64,000 nucleotides of DNA from Dryomyza anilis (GCA_951804985.1 OX638132.1:13187529-13251528); one strand, 5' to 3'. Positions 37,171 through 50,140 are shown, numbered from the stretch's first letter. Numbers and translations: made by a program. The notes: generated by a model from the letters alone, not told the origin.

Positions 37171-37172
37171 TT

Positions 37173-37237
37173 TATAAAACTCGCTGCTTTTGCGCAGAAT
37201 CATCCAGTTTCAACGCATTCACTGCACGCAACGGATC
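37173..37237 (+). promoter_or_regulatory. Predicted core promoter: TATA, Inr, MTE, DPE
   Basis: TATAAAA is at 37173-37179. CCAGTT at 37204-37209 matches the initiator TCAKTY at five of six positions, with A+1 at 37206, so the TATA box starts 33 bases upstream. TGCACGCAACGG at +18 to +29 matches the MTE consensus CSARCSSAACGS at 10 of 12. GGATC at +28 to +32 (37233-37237) matches the DPE consensus RGWYV exactly. The spacings are those known for fly core promoters. Promoter activity is inferred. Confidence 0.7.
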
Positions 37238-37638
37238 AAAGTGGCGATCGCAAGGATCAGTAGATCCTGCGCTTGCTTTAGCCGCACAGCGTTCCACATG
37301 CATTTATTAATCATGTTCAGCAACTCAAAGTCAGCTAAATTTATATACAAAATAAATAAAAACTAAAGTTTAACAAAAATCAATCAAAAAAAAAAGAATA
37401 TTTTTAAAATGGTTCAAGTATAAAATACAACAACTCAATAAAAATTCAAAAAAAAATAATAAATAAATAAATCAAAAACAATAATTTTTAAAAAAATATG
37501 TGAAATTTTGCAAAAACACTAAAACTCAAATTCAACATTACAAGGATAATAGTTAAATTGCAAGAAAGCAGCCGTTTTGCAAATCGTGTCATTTTAAGTG
37601 CAACGATTAATAAATATTTTTTCTCATCTAATTCACAG
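37206..37638 (+). other. Predicted noncoding first exon
   Basis: It runs from the predicted start to a consensus donor (TTCACAG then GTAATA at 37639). The sequence turns A-rich after about 37310, typical of fly leader sequence. Only a short upstream-type ORF is present (ATG at 37299, about 22 codons). No expression evidence exists in the sequence, so the exon is a prediction. Confidence 0.45.
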
Positions 37639-38293
37639 GTAATATAATAAATACTTTACATACTTTTTTAAATTTAATTTTAAACGCATTTAAAAGACTC
37701 TAACGCAACACAATAGACAAAATTAATAGGGTGCTCAAATTTAAATACGACTTTTTCGAAAGTTTTCTCATCAAAATAATAGTCAAAAATTGTCTATTGC
37801 TGTGCACCTCTATGTTTAAGCACAAATAACATTAATTTTATTTTATTTTCTTTTTAACCAACATAAAATAACATTTTTGTAATGATTTTTCATATAAACA
37901 ACACTTTCAGTTCACAGACACGTCATAAATTTAATAATATTCTCATATTGAATCAATATAACATATTTGTGAAACATACTACGAAGCCTCTAACGAGAAC
38001 TACAATATTTAAAAGTTTATTTGTAAATTTTCAAACACAAATTTTAAATGTTTTAGTTTTCGAAAAAAACATGCATAATTAATGGTATTTTAATAGTAAA
38101 ACAATTATTTTTAATATAAAAATTAGTCAATATAATGTAGCGTCGGTGGCTCGCTTGGTTAGTGTGTCGGACTGCTAGCCGTAAGGTCCCGAGTTCGATC
38201 GCAGCGACTGACTGTCAACATCTTTTCAAAGAAAACATTTTTCTAAACGACGCCACTTCTCTGCTGCCTATGGCAAATATACGACATTGCCTA

Positions 38294-38513
38294 CACCCAG
38301 AAAAAAATTCCCTCAAATCCCATTAAAATTGGTCAATAGGACAATTATTGATTTAATAGTATACAAAAAATAAATATTTTCATATAAACTCAATGGCAAT
38401 GTCAAGGTATTTTTTAGTATTTAATGTTGTTTTCCGATTAAAATAATAATTTATCCTATTGATTATTTTTAATAGTAAAAAACTATTATTTATATAGTAT
38501 ATTTTTCTGGGTG
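38294..38513. mobile_element. 220-bp MITE with TA duplication (CACCCAG family)
   Basis: Flanked by TA at 38292-38293 and 38514-38515 inside the SINE. Ends are CACCCAGAAAAA and TTTTTCTGGGTG. Removing it with one TA rejoins the SINE body (CATTGCCTA with AGAAAAGCTCTC). Nearly the same element is at 45336-45556. Confidence 0.92.
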
Positions 38514-38559
38514 TAAGAAAAGCTCTCACCCCGCCGTTCGAATTTGTTATTAAACTGTA

Positions 38560-38782
38560 TACTCAGAAAAAAAAAATACCATAAAATTAATCGTTTTTAC
38601 TGTTGAAATAAGTCAATGAGATAAACTATTAATTCAATCGGTAAATACTATTTAATACTACAAAATATTTTAAAATTACTTTTAAGTTTGTAAGAAAATA
38701 TTTATTTTTTTGTATACTATTAAATCAATAACTGTTTTATTGACAAATTTTAATGGGATTTTATAAGATTCTTTTCTGAGTG
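38560..38782. mobile_element. 223-bp MITE with TA duplication, diverged subfamily
   Basis: Flanked by TA at 38558-38559 and 38783-38784. Ends are TACTCAGAAAAA and TTTTCTGAGTG. Removing it rejoins the SINE blocks AAACTGTA and GATCCTATTAC. Confidence 0.9.
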
Positions 38783-38870
38783 TAGATCCTATTACTTCAA
38801 ATACAAATTTAAAACACACAGCTCAAAGCACTCAGTCACGGTTCTTCAGAGCTGAAGCGCCAAACTATTT

Positions 38871-41060
38871 TTAATTTAATAGGATGCCTATCATTAGTAC
38901 AATAATATTCAAACATTTAATAAAATAGTTTGCTTGTATCATCAATTTTACCATGCGCGCTGTTAAATATACTATTTTTTATAATATATTCGAATTAAAT
39001 GTTATTTTTAAATATTTTCGTGATCTTAAATTAAAACAAATAGAATATTAGTTACTTAATAAACATATTTATTAAAATATTAAAATTATTAAATTAAATA
39101 CAGTAAATTAAATACAGTTTACATATTTTATACCACATATAATTGTTGCTTTAGTTCTAAAATATACTTATTAACAAGTCTGTTGTCATTACAGAGATTT
39201 GATGTATAATTTATTTCCTTTAATACATAAGAAAGATTCCTTTAATAAATAAGAAAGATTCCTTTAATAAATTAGACATATTATATATAAAAATGTGTAC
39301 ATTAAATAAATTGAGTCCTTTCTAATGACCCGTTAAATAATGTGGTTGTTCACAAAAAAATGTTTGCGACCATTTTGTACTAACTCGTAGAATGAGGGAC
39401 AAAACGAACATGTTTCTCTGTCTGTTTAAGTTTTTATATGCATATGTGACATATAAAAATTTGAGAGACGTTTATAATTACAGGACAAAAAATATTAAAA
39501 CAATAGTATTTAAAACTTTATATTCAATAGTATTAAAATTATTAAATTAATGGTATTGCATTTTTCAAATACTATAAAATTTATTAGAAAACTTTTGAAT
39601 TAATATCTGTAGCAATATGAAATAATAACATATCTTGAGATATGCTCAAATTTAGTTATTAATAGCATCGTTAACCTGATATACGAATAAATTTTGTGTC
39701 AAATTTTGATACTGATCCTTCCAATAGTTTCTGAGATACAAGCAACAAATCTAAAAGCATAGCTACTTATTGTTAAATATTTATTTTTATTTAAAAAAAA
39801 ACCTTCGAAAAAAAATTATAATAAAAACATTTTGCAAATAAACCTAAATAAAATAGGTTTTTCTTAGATTTACCAAAATAATTTTATAAATATTTTTAAA
39901 GATATTTTCGGAATAAGTTGAAAAGTTTAGAAATGCTCTCCTGAAAAGTAAAAAAAACAGATGCTTTTATTTCATATTGCAACTGATATAAAAGTAATGT
40001 TATAAAAAAAATATAATTTCTAATTTTCTTACTTGTATCTTTAATATTTTGTTAATATAAAAAAAAAATGTTCGAACATAATTCATCTATGTGTCGCTAA
40101 GAACTACATTTGTTTTCAGCAAACATTTTATATTTGTTATCATACATTTTATGAACATTACTTGCTGTCACAATACTTTCATAATTCTTTCAATACTTTA
40201 AATAGTATGATGTATACGATTTCAAAAATAAAATAACATTTTTGAGATTATATTTTTTGTGTAAATTGTCCATACGTTTAAAATGACAATTTTAAAATAT
40301 TCTAGCATTTGCATAATGCCTGTAAATCATATTTATTTCCAAGTGATGATTTCAACTATTTAATAAATTGAGAATGTTCTAAAATTTACAATCGATTGAA
40401 GATTTTTTTTTGTACAAAGAATATCGTATTGAATTTGTTCATCGTATACCGACACGGTTAGAATACGATTTAAAAATTGTATTCTACATTGAAAACTTAA
40501 ATTATGCAATATCAAAATTTGACGAAAATTTAAAATCTCAATATTGAATAGTGCTCTTTTTGCGCAAAATATTGAACTTTTATTTAGAAATCGAAATATT
40601 TTAACATTTTTTTCGTTTGCCGGAATTATAAGGCTTTTCTAAAATATAACACATAGCTAAAATTACAGTTAATAAAAACATTTAAAATTTAGGTTTCTTC
40701 TAAGATTAAGAAATTGATTTATAACCATTTTCTGTAACGAGATTATGAGTTCTAGGGACTTTCGGGATTAGAAAAAGAAATTCCGAGATCTCGAGATTAG
40801 TTCCGAATTATTAAAATTTGAATTACAAATAACAAAAAAGGAATATTTATATATATAGCTTTACAAAAAATAATAGCAGCAGTATTAACAAACATTTATC
40901 ATTAAGTTATATTAAAAAATAATGAAACGGATATTTAGAATTTTGTAGTTTTCATTTTAGCTGCTCGTTATTTTTATTAAGAATCCCAGGATTTAATTTC
41001 GGAATTTTCGATACTGATTTGCTCAGCATCCCAGGATTAATATATAATAAACGATCGATA
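38871..41060. other. Intron-like AT-rich region with a MITE fragment
   Basis: No gene. About 39290-39600 is the reverse of part of the 845-bp element at 56311-57155 (AAATTGAGTCCTT..., GTTAAATAATGTGG, ACAAAACGAACATGTT), without clear ends. The remainder shows nothing recognisable. Confidence 0.5.
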
Positions 41061-41062
41061 TA

Positions 41063-41394
41063 TCATCGTGGTAGAACTAAAAGTCGCCAAATACATTTTT
41101 ATGAAAATCTTAATTTTCAACTTTGTTGGTAATTAAATTGTTGTTTGAATTGTTGTTTGATTTTCGACCTAAAATAGAGTTTTTGTAAAAATATTGATAA
41201 TTATATTGATAATTATTACAAAAAGTAATTGATATTTTTTAAAATTTAAAATACTTAAATAGTATATTCACATTTTCTTATCATTTGGTACAACTATGAT
41301 GTGCTCAACGATCAAAAATTGAAAGATGGTTGTTTTAAAGGAACAATTAGCATTTTGAAAAATTAGTTGTTGACTTTTAGTTCTACAACGATGA
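41063..41394. mobile_element. MITE with GTAGAACTAAAAGTC ends
   Basis: CATCGTGGTAGAACTAAAAG at the left is mirrored by CATCGTTGTAGAACTAAAAG, reversed, at the right: about 22 bp with one mismatch. About 330 bp, no coding sequence. Confidence 0.8.
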
Positions 41395-41605
41395 CACAAT
41401 ATAATGTCAAGAATCTATTATACGAAAGTGACAACATTTTATGCTATTGTAAATTTTTAACAAGTCAAAAAGCTTCAAATTGAAATAATATTCGCCTCAT
41501 TCCTGCGTTGTTTTCGTTCATTCGGAATACAGCAAAAGGCATTTTGTATTATTCGGTATTTTGTGCAAATGCCAAATAACTATAAATACGTTACCAAACA
41601 TTATA

Positions 41606-41858
41606 TCGTCGTTGTAGAACGAAAAGTCATCAAATACATTTTCAAAATGCCAAATCTTCATTTACAAAAAACTTTATATATCTATCAATTTTTAAGCGAC
41701 GATCTCAATTTTTTTACCACATAATAAGAAAATGTAAATCTATCAATTGATATTTCAAATTTGAAAATGCATCAAACACTTTTTATAATATTAATCAACA
41801 AACTCGAAATTTAAGTTTTTCATAAAAATGTATTTGATGATTTTTCGTTCCACAATGA
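41606..41858. mobile_element. Related MITE with GAACGAAAAGTCATCAAATA ends
   Basis: Left TTGTAGAACGAAAAGTCATC and reversed right TTGTGGAACGAAAAATCATC, both continuing AAATACATTTT. The shared GTAGAAC.AAAAGTC core ties it to the element 200 bp upstream. Confidence 0.78.
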
Positions 41859-42075
41859 ATTGATTTAAAATATGAAAGAGTTTTAAATAAAGTAAAATAA
41901 ATTTTCATAAATATCTAATAAATTTATATTACAATTTTAATTGAACACAAATGTTGTATCATATTAACAAATTTTATTTCGAGTTATTGCTTGTGAGAAC
42001 GTTTTTTATGTTGAAATTATTTTGAAACATTTCATATAATAAAATTACTATAATAATTTTGTTTATTCCAAACAG

Positions 42076-42935
42076 GTACAGTCAATCAACACAGAAAAAC
42101 GGACGCATCTCCAGCCAAACTAAAAAACCAAAATCAAGCGTGAAACTCAAACAAAAGTAACACAAGAAAAAAATATTTTAAACAAAAAAAGAAAATATTT
42201 CTTGAAATTAATTGTGATATTTATTACAACAGACAAAAAATATTTAGAACAAAATCTAAAACTACGAATTTAGTGCTACAGCCAAGCCAAACAGCAACCA
42301 ACAAAAAGCCGCCATTTTGCAAAAATACAAAAGTACCAAATTATGATAAACTTAATGAAGAAAAACTTGTAAAAGATTTTCACAGAAACAAAATTCCAAA
42401 CTGAGTACGAAGTAAAATGTATGTCAAGCCGCTCTTTTGACGTACACAAGAGCAACATTAGAAATTTATCTACAGGGGGTCGTGTGTGTGTGTGTATAAC
42501 GGGGGCAAAGCACACACACGGGAGAACAACACTTGAAAAGAGCACGCAACAGGAGCAATGCAGGAGAAGGAAGCTGGAGAAAATGCGGCGAAAGATAAAA
42601 GCACAGGCACATCTTTGGTGTTAGCAGATGCACAACAACTCAAGAGAACATAGAAGAAATTACAAAACACCCTCTTTGATTTAAAACAACGCGAGCAAGA
42701 GAGCACGAGCACAAAACTCAATTCAAAACTCTCGCCAGTATAAGGATGCTGAACAGGGGCAGCATTTAGTTTTGGCATAATTTTGCAAGTATTTTGATGG
42801 CGTCTCAAAAAAAACGCATTTAGCAAGTGAAAATTTAAGATTTTTGTATATAAAAATTCAGCTAAAATTACGTTTTCGATAAATTGTCAAAAAAATATAT
42901 ATTATTTGATTTGCAAAATTTCGTACCAAATGAAG
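42076..42935 (+). other. Predicted second leader exon
   Basis: Preceded by an acceptor (TTTATTCCAAACAG, AG at 42074-42075) and followed by a donor (ATGAAG then GTGAGA at 42936). The sequence is A-rich and more complex than the flanks, with CA-rich and GA-rich patches. The last six bases, ATGAAG after ACCA, form a good fly start-codon context, so translation could start right at the exon end. Short ORFs inside do not resemble any protein I know. Confidence 0.4.
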
Positions 42936-45335
42936 GTGAGAGTTTTTAGATGATAAATGTTAAACGAACAAACGCAACTGTACAAATTAATATTCAGCAT
43001 AATTTTAAAATTGTTCAGATTTTATAATAGGCTTTTTTTGTCTTTTATGTCTCATAAAAGTGTTAAAAATACACGAAAACTACTGAAAACAGTAAATTTT
43101 AAACCAAAACTCTAAGGAAAATATGCGCGTTTTATAAAACAAAAATCGAAATTTCTACTTTGAATTAAACATAAAAAATCTATATTTGAAAAATATAAAA
43201 ATTGCGCTCAAGTGACAAAAATTGTTTAAAAATTGATTTTATAAAAAAAAAAAATATATTTTTATAAAAAAAACAACAAAATTGCATAATCAAATTAAAA
43301 TTACAAATAATAAATAATATATTTTTGCTCGAATTATATTATTAAAAATTAAAAAAAAATTGAAAATTAAATATGCTGCTAAACACAATACCTCAAAATA
43401 CGTAATACTAGTTAATAGCAAACTAACATTCCCTCCAAACCAAAAAAAAAAAAAAAACATTAATAATATAAAAAGTTTAACTTCTTCTACGGTATCAGAG
43501 AAGTTCTTTTTCTGACGTACATTTTATATACAACAACAACAAGAAACATTACATACAACAAAAACAACTTGCAATAGTTTAATTTAAGTTTTAATATTTA
43601 CACTTTAAACAACAACACAAAATAGTTTCGTCTTTTTTCCAAACTTTTTAAGTTTCTCAAATGTTTTATTTTTTATAAAACTCAAAAAAATAAACAAAAT
43701 TAAAGGTTTCGTCTATAAATTTAGCGGCCCTACAACCTTCTTCACACAAACGCTATGGAATGTTTTAAAACCCATATCTAAAACACTGAAAACTCAATAA
43801 AAAGCAGCTTTTTTAGATATCATAGAAGAACAAAATAGCCCAAAACAATAAACGAAAAATGTAAAACCAAAAAAAAAAAACTACAAAAAATAAAACGTGA
43901 AAACGTTTATTAAAAAATTGATTTTAACCTTTTTTGGTAGCGCACCATATTTGAGTGGTTTGAAAAATGTTAAAATCAATTTTTGCAAAGCGTTCTATAA
44001 AATACTTTACAAAGTGTTATTGGATACAATAAACCAAAGATGAAAATACCCAAAACCAAAACGGCAGGAATTAGTAATAGTTATAGCTAGCAGCAATAAA
44101 TAATTCTAAACTAGACATGGCAACATTTAATGTTTATAAAAAATATATATAAAACTTTAAATTTAAATAATTCGTAAAAGAAATTTCTTTAGAACTCACA
44201 TTTTGAACTACAAATCATATAACATTCGATAGAAATTGAACTAAATTGGAATTTTTCATACTAAAAATTTAAAAAAATAAAATTAAATTAAAAATCTAAA
44301 TTAAAAATTGAAATTTAAAATTAAAAATTTAAATGAATTTTATTAAATACACGACTATTTACATACTTCATCGATAATGCAATAAAAAAAAAAATTATAA
44401 AATTTTAACAATATTAAAAAAAAATAACAAATCCTAAATTTAAATTAATTCTCACTGATCTCAAATTATCAAGTATTGGAAATATTAAAACATAAACTAT
44501 TAATCAACCAAATCAAAAGTGCATAATTTTGAAATACAAAATATGAAAAATACTAAATTAATAAATACAATTTCAAATTAATAGTATACATTCAAACAAA
44601 TCACATTTTAATAATATAAATCGTGTTTTTTTTATTAAAAAATTATTATTTGATTTACTCACTTATTTTATAAAACGAAACGAAAAGTTATTTGTCAAAT
44701 ATACCAGTGACAGCTTTTGTTTACTTGTTCATTCGTCGTCATTTTTTAATACAAAAAAGAATTTAATACAAAAAAAAATTATGACACTGAATCACTTTCG
44801 TTTCATTTTAAAAATAAAGGAGATTATTTAAAATTTATTTAAATCAAAAGAAGAAATTTTTTAAATATTATAAATTCAAAATTTCCTCTTTAATAATGTC
44901 ATATTTTTTATTACGAAAAAAAATGCTTTAAATAAAATGATAAAAGCCAAAACATATCAAAGTCTTAAATGTCTAAAATACCAAAATATAAATATGCAAA
45001 ACAATCAAATAAGTTAATAAAAAGTTTAATATAAATCAAAATCAATATTTATTCTATATTATATATTTTTATTATATATAATCTTATTTACCAACCAAAT
45101 CATAAAAAATAAATTCGAAGCTTAAATATTATACAAATAAAATTCGAGATTCTGCAACAAACAACTTTATACAAATCATTCAAATACATGTTTTATATGT
45201 ATAATTTAAAAAATAATCCAACACTTTTTTTTATATATATATATCCGAGTGGAAATTGGTTAAGGTTTGCATTATTTTGCATCCGTCCGTTATCAGTTAT
45301 GGCATCCCTACCAAAGGACACCTGAAATGTTACTG

Positions 45336-45556
45336 CACCTAGAAAAAAATTCCCTCAAATCCCATTAAAATTGGTCAATAGGACAATTATTGATTTAATA
45401 GTATCCAAAAATAAATCTTTTCATATAAACTCAATGGCAGTGTCATGGTATTTTCTAATATTTAATGGTATTTTCCAATTAAAACAATAATTTATCCTAT
45501 TGACTATTTTTAATAGTAAAAAAAACTATTATTTATATATTATTTTTTTCTGGGTG
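45336..45556. mobile_element. 221-bp MITE, CACCCAG family
   Basis: Very close to the element at 38294-38513 from the terminal repeat inward (AGAAAAAAATTCCCTCAAAT...). Its immediate flanks are TG rather than TA on both sides, consistent with a mutated or atypical target. Confidence 0.88.
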
Positions 45557-45889
45557 TGATCAGGGTCGTCTTGCGAAATCTGAATTTCAAATCTACGTGA
45601 TTTATTTTTTATAGCATTCTGATCTAAATCCTACCTAATGAAATCTGTTCTCTAATGAAAAAACTCTGATTGGAAATCGTATTATAATATTATCGAGATG
45701 TTATTAAAAACCTTTTTTTATAAATAAATGTTCAAAACAAATGCAAAAGAAATTTAAATTCATTTATACAAATTTTAAATTTATTATATTAACTCGAATC
45801 GTTGACTTTTTGTCATTGAAAAAGCTATTATGACAACATTGTTTGTTCACAAAACTATTTTTTGTTTGAAAGAGCACGAATTTGATAAA

Positions 45890-46270
45890 ATCACTTTCAG
45901 AAGAATATAAATATACATCGAATGATATAATTTTAGGCTAAGGATAAGATCAGGAAGCTTGATTAGGTAACCTCATTAGAATAGCAATTTCGAATAACGT
46001 CACGTTTTCGATCAGACACTGATGTGGGAACCTGCTCATTACTTTATTTGAAATCAGGAAAGCCTAATCAGGCAACAAATATCCGCTGAACAAAATATCC
46101 GCTCGTATTGTTAAGAGCAGTTTCCGAATAATTTAAATATGCATCGAATAATATAAGGTTTGAATAAGGAAACCTCTGTAATATCATCAAGCCTTCATCA
46201 CGTTTGAATCAGACACTCATATGTCAATCTGTTTAATATTTTATTTGAAATCAATCAAGCTTGATCAGAC
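45890..46270 (+). repeat. Diverged tandem duplication, about 190 bp
   Basis: Blocks recur in order: ATAAATATACATCGAATGATATAA / TTTAAATATGCATCGAATAATATAA, GTAACCTCATTAGAATA / GGAAACCTCTGTAATA, GATCAGACACTGATGT / AATCAGACACTCATAT, and TTTATTTGAAATCA in both. Confidence 0.75.
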
Positions 46271-46939
46271 TATTATTGCATTCAGAACTAAATTTCCATT
46301 CGGGTACTAAAGACATTTTGAATATGCTGCGCTCTAAAGTTTATATTTTAAATTTACTTTTAGATCAAACAGGAAAATTTCAATTCTGCAGCACACACTC
46401 ATGGCAAAATAGTAAAACAAATACAAATAAATCAAATAAAATTTTAAAAAATAAACTTAAAATATAACAAAAAAAACGTTCATGAAAAAATTACATTTGA
46501 AAATCTAAACCATTTAAAAATGTTTAAACTAATTGGCATTTAACTGAAAATTTGAATTTTCAGAATTTCAATACAAAAAAATTAAAAATATTTTCAACTA
46601 AAAATTCTGAACTTTTTCAAATCAAAATTAGAATTTCAATAAACACTGAATTTAAGAATAACGAAAAATTCTCAAAGTCGAAAAACACTCTCTCTCTCTA
46701 TAACAAATATAAATATTTAAAGTGGAAAAATCGAAACGAATTTTGAGGTAAAAAAATTGAATTTCGAACTAAAATGAATGCAGTATAAAAAAAACGTGAA
46801 AACTCAAATAACCAATTTGTTTATGGAACTAAAATATTTGTTATAGCGCCCCCATTACATAAAACAAATTAAAAACAGAAATACAAATAAAAAATATAGG
46901 CTTTAAATTAAAACAAACATGTCTACATATACCATACAA

Positions 46940-47190
46940 TTCATATAAAACTTATTTATAAATCAAAACAAATTGAAGTATATTAAATAAATATAGAAAC
47001 TCAAAGGAAAAGGCTCAAATTGAATTCAGATGCAGAGAAACCAAAAAACATGTTCAAAAAATTGAATACATTTCATATAAAACCTTTTTATAAATCAAAC
47101 AAAATTGCAGTATATTAAAAAAATAAAGTAACTCAAAGAAAAATGTTCAAATTGAATTCAGATGCAGAGAAACTAAAAAAAAATGTTCAA
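46940..47190 (+). repeat. Tandem duplication, about 120 bp
   Basis: CATATAAAAC.TTTTTATAAATCAAA, AGTATATTAAA.AAATA, and TTCAAATTGAATTCAGATGCAGAGAAAC-type blocks each occur twice, at about 46944-47040 and 47070-47170. Confidence 0.85.
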
Positions 47191-48412
47191 ATTGAACTTA
47201 ACAAAAATGAAACAATTGACAATATTCAAAAAAATCAACATCAAATCAAAATACTTAAAATTATATAAAATATTTTATTTAAAAACATTGCGCAAATTAT
47301 GTACACAAGTTAAAATAATTATATGAATTAATTAAATTCAGCATTTTAAAACTTTCGAAAAATTCATACTGCACATAATAAAGACAATTATAGTCATATA
47401 GAAAATATATAAAATAAAAAAATAAATAAACCAAAAAAAAATAAAAACAAAACTCCAACAAATTTAAAATAAATTACAAGAAAAACGGAAGCTATAATGC
47501 GACAAAAGAATAAGGAATATAAAGAAGCACCCTCAAAGGAATAGACAACCAAAAAAAAAAACCCAACCAACTTACAACATAAAATAATTCAAATCATAAA
47601 GCAATAAACTTGGAAGAAAGCCAAATAGCAGCGCAATAATTTTGGGGGATAAAGCGCTACTAAAGACTGACAGCAGACTGTAAAAGTTTCGAACCAAGAA
47701 AAAAAATATTACAACATAATTAGACGAAATATGTATATAAAACCGGGCAATAAAAGTCAAACTGAAAACCATTAAGTTTTGAATAATATAAATAACATTT
47801 ATTTGAATTATTAAAAGCTATTGTTGCATTAAAGACAAAATCAAATTAATAAAAAGTTATATTTCAAAGGACTAAAAAAAAAATACCAAATCAAAAATAC
47901 ATTACTTTTATTATACTATTTAGAAGAAATCATAAATCAAAAACACAAATAACAATATTCGAATATAAATTTGCAAATGACAAAGAAAAGTTTTTAAAAT
48001 TATTAATGTTTTTCTGAAATTCAATTTTCAAATAACAAAATTCAACACTAGTACCATCGAAAAATGCTAGTTTCAAAAAACACATATAAAACATATACAA
48101 AATTTAATAATAAAAAGGGAAAAATTACAAAAAATATTTATTTCACTATATAAAATATTTAATTGTCTTGTTAGAAAATTCATAAACGCATATTTTGGGT
48201 AATTTATTTTATGTAAAAATATAAAAATTAACAAAATGCATATTCGACATACACATTATGACTTTAAAAAAACCAATAAAATAAACTATCATAAAAATCA
48301 TAAAATAAATACTAAATTCAAAAAATTCACTATTTAAAAAGTGATAAAATATACAGAATTCAATATTTGTAAACTGTTTTATATAAAAAATTCTATATTT
48401 AAAAAGTAAACA

Positions 48413-48747
48413 CCCAGTATGCCAATCGTTTCTATATCGTTACGAGATCAATGCGAGCGAAAGCAATAGCCATTCGTTTCTATATCATTAGGATATAAAG
48501 CGAGAAGAAAATTTTGAAAATTTTTAAAAATTTGACCTACATGATTGCTGGAAATCGATGTGTTCTGTAGGAGTTTAAATTATTTAAAATCAGAACGTTG
48601 TCGGCTGTGAAAAATATTGTTATATCGATGCGTAAAATGTTTAAATATCGTACCGAACAATTTGAATGTAAGAAAAATTTTAAAAATATCGATCTTTTTA
48701 TCGAAATTATTTGTGGCATCAAAGTCTCTGAGACATGGCAGACTGGG
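48413..48747. mobile_element. Candidate 335-bp inverted-repeat element
   Basis: CCCAGTATGCCA at the left and TGGCAGACTGGG at the right are inverted with one mismatch. The inside is T-richer than the A-rich host domain, as expected of an insertion. CATTCGTTTCTATATC-type words repeat near the left end. No target duplication is clear. Confidence 0.55.
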
Positions 48748-49625
48748 CAATATTTCAAATAACCTAAATTTGAAAAAAAAAAAATTATAAATAAAAACAT
48801 ACAAAATTCAAAATTTTATAATATTTTTATTAAAATATTTTGAGAAATGTATAAAATTTAATATTTCCCACATACCTAACATCAAAAATTCAATGTTGTT
48901 ATAAGCAATTTGGAAATATCAAAATTCCAAACTGAAATTATAAAAAATGCGAAAAATACTAAAAATTGTAAGATTACAAAATAATACAAAATTTATAATT
49001 AGCTTATAAAACATAAAAAATCCAAAATTTTAAATTATTATTAGCTTAAAATATCAAGTTACGAAAATACTAACATTGTCAAATTTTAAAAGAGAATTTA
49101 AATTTGTTGAAATCAAATTATTTAAAGAAAATACAAAAATTCAAAAAACTAAAAGGCACTTTCGTAAAACTCAAAATTGTACCAACACAAAACCTTAAAT
49201 GTGGAAATTAATACAATACAAAATTAGAAAAAGAAAATAAAACTTTATGTACTAAATGCAAAATAAGAAAAAAGTTTAGAGTTACGAAAATATTAAATGA
49301 AATGGCAATATCTAAAAATATGCGTTCCAAAAATGTAAGATATATACAAAATTATATAAATTATGCAAAATACGAATATTCAAAATATACAAAATTATGA
49401 ACATTCAAAATATACAAAATTCAAATTATACAAACAAAATTATACAAGTAAATAAACAAAATTTAAAATTTTCAAACTTTACAAAATTATAAATATATAC
49501 TATATTCAAATTATACGAAATTCTAAATATACGAAATTAGAAATATACAAAATTTGAATATACAAATACTAAAAAAAACTTAATTTAAATAATTACAAAC
49601 TTCTAAATATTTGAAATTCTAAATA

Positions 49626-50140
49626 TACAAAATTCTACATGTATACGAAATTCAAAATATACGAAATTCAAAATATACAAAATTCAAAATAAACGAAATT
49701 TAAAAAATACGAAATTCAAATTATACGAAATTCAAAATATACAAAATTCAAAATATACGAAATTCAAAATATACGAAATTCAAAATATACGAAATTCAAA
49801 ATATACGAAATTCAAAATATATTAAATTCAAAATATACGAAATTCAAAATATACGAAATTCAAAATATACAAAATTTAAAATATACAAAATTCAAAATGT
49901 ACGAAATTCAAAATATACGAAATTCAAAATATACGAAATTCAAAATATACGAAAGTCAAAATATACAAAATTCAAAATATACGAAATTCAAAATAAACGA
50001 AATTCAAAATATACAAAATTCAAAATATACGAAATTCAAAATATACGAAATTCAAAATATATGAAATTCAAAATATACGAAATTCAAAATATACAAAATT
50101 CAAAATATACGAAATTCAAAATATACAAAATTCTAAAAAA
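49626..50140 (+). repeat. 16-bp tandem array (AAAATATACGAAATTC)
   Basis: About thirty consecutive units of AAAATATACGAAATTC with few variants (ACAAAATTC, AAACGAAATTC). More degenerate relatives extend from about 49340 to 50470. It lies within the A-rich domain. Confidence 0.92.

Larger units (their letters stand above)
38139..38870 (+). mobile_element. Old tRNA-derived SINE, copy F, split by two MITEs
   Basis: A diverged member (AGCGTCGGTGGCTCGCTTGG, B-box-like GAGTTCGATCGC). It keeps the order of body blocks: AACATCTTTTCA, GGCAAAT, AAGCTCTCACC, then CAGCTCAAAGCACTCA and CGCCAAACTATT. Two inserts, at 38294-38513 and 38560-38782, interrupt it. Confidence 0.82.

Noticed and set aside
36936..37310. 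124-codon plus-strand frame across the predicted promoter
   Set aside because: It spans the TATA/Inr/DPE cluster and has no recognisable domain; the GC-richer composition alone gives longer frames.
42470..42826. 118-codon minus-strand frame with cysteines
   Set aside because: No family resemblance; opposite to the A-rich leader-like region, composition explained by it.
49626..50140. CRISPR-like array
   Set aside because: Head-to-tail 16-bp units without unique spacers in eukaryotic DNA; a simple tandem repeat.
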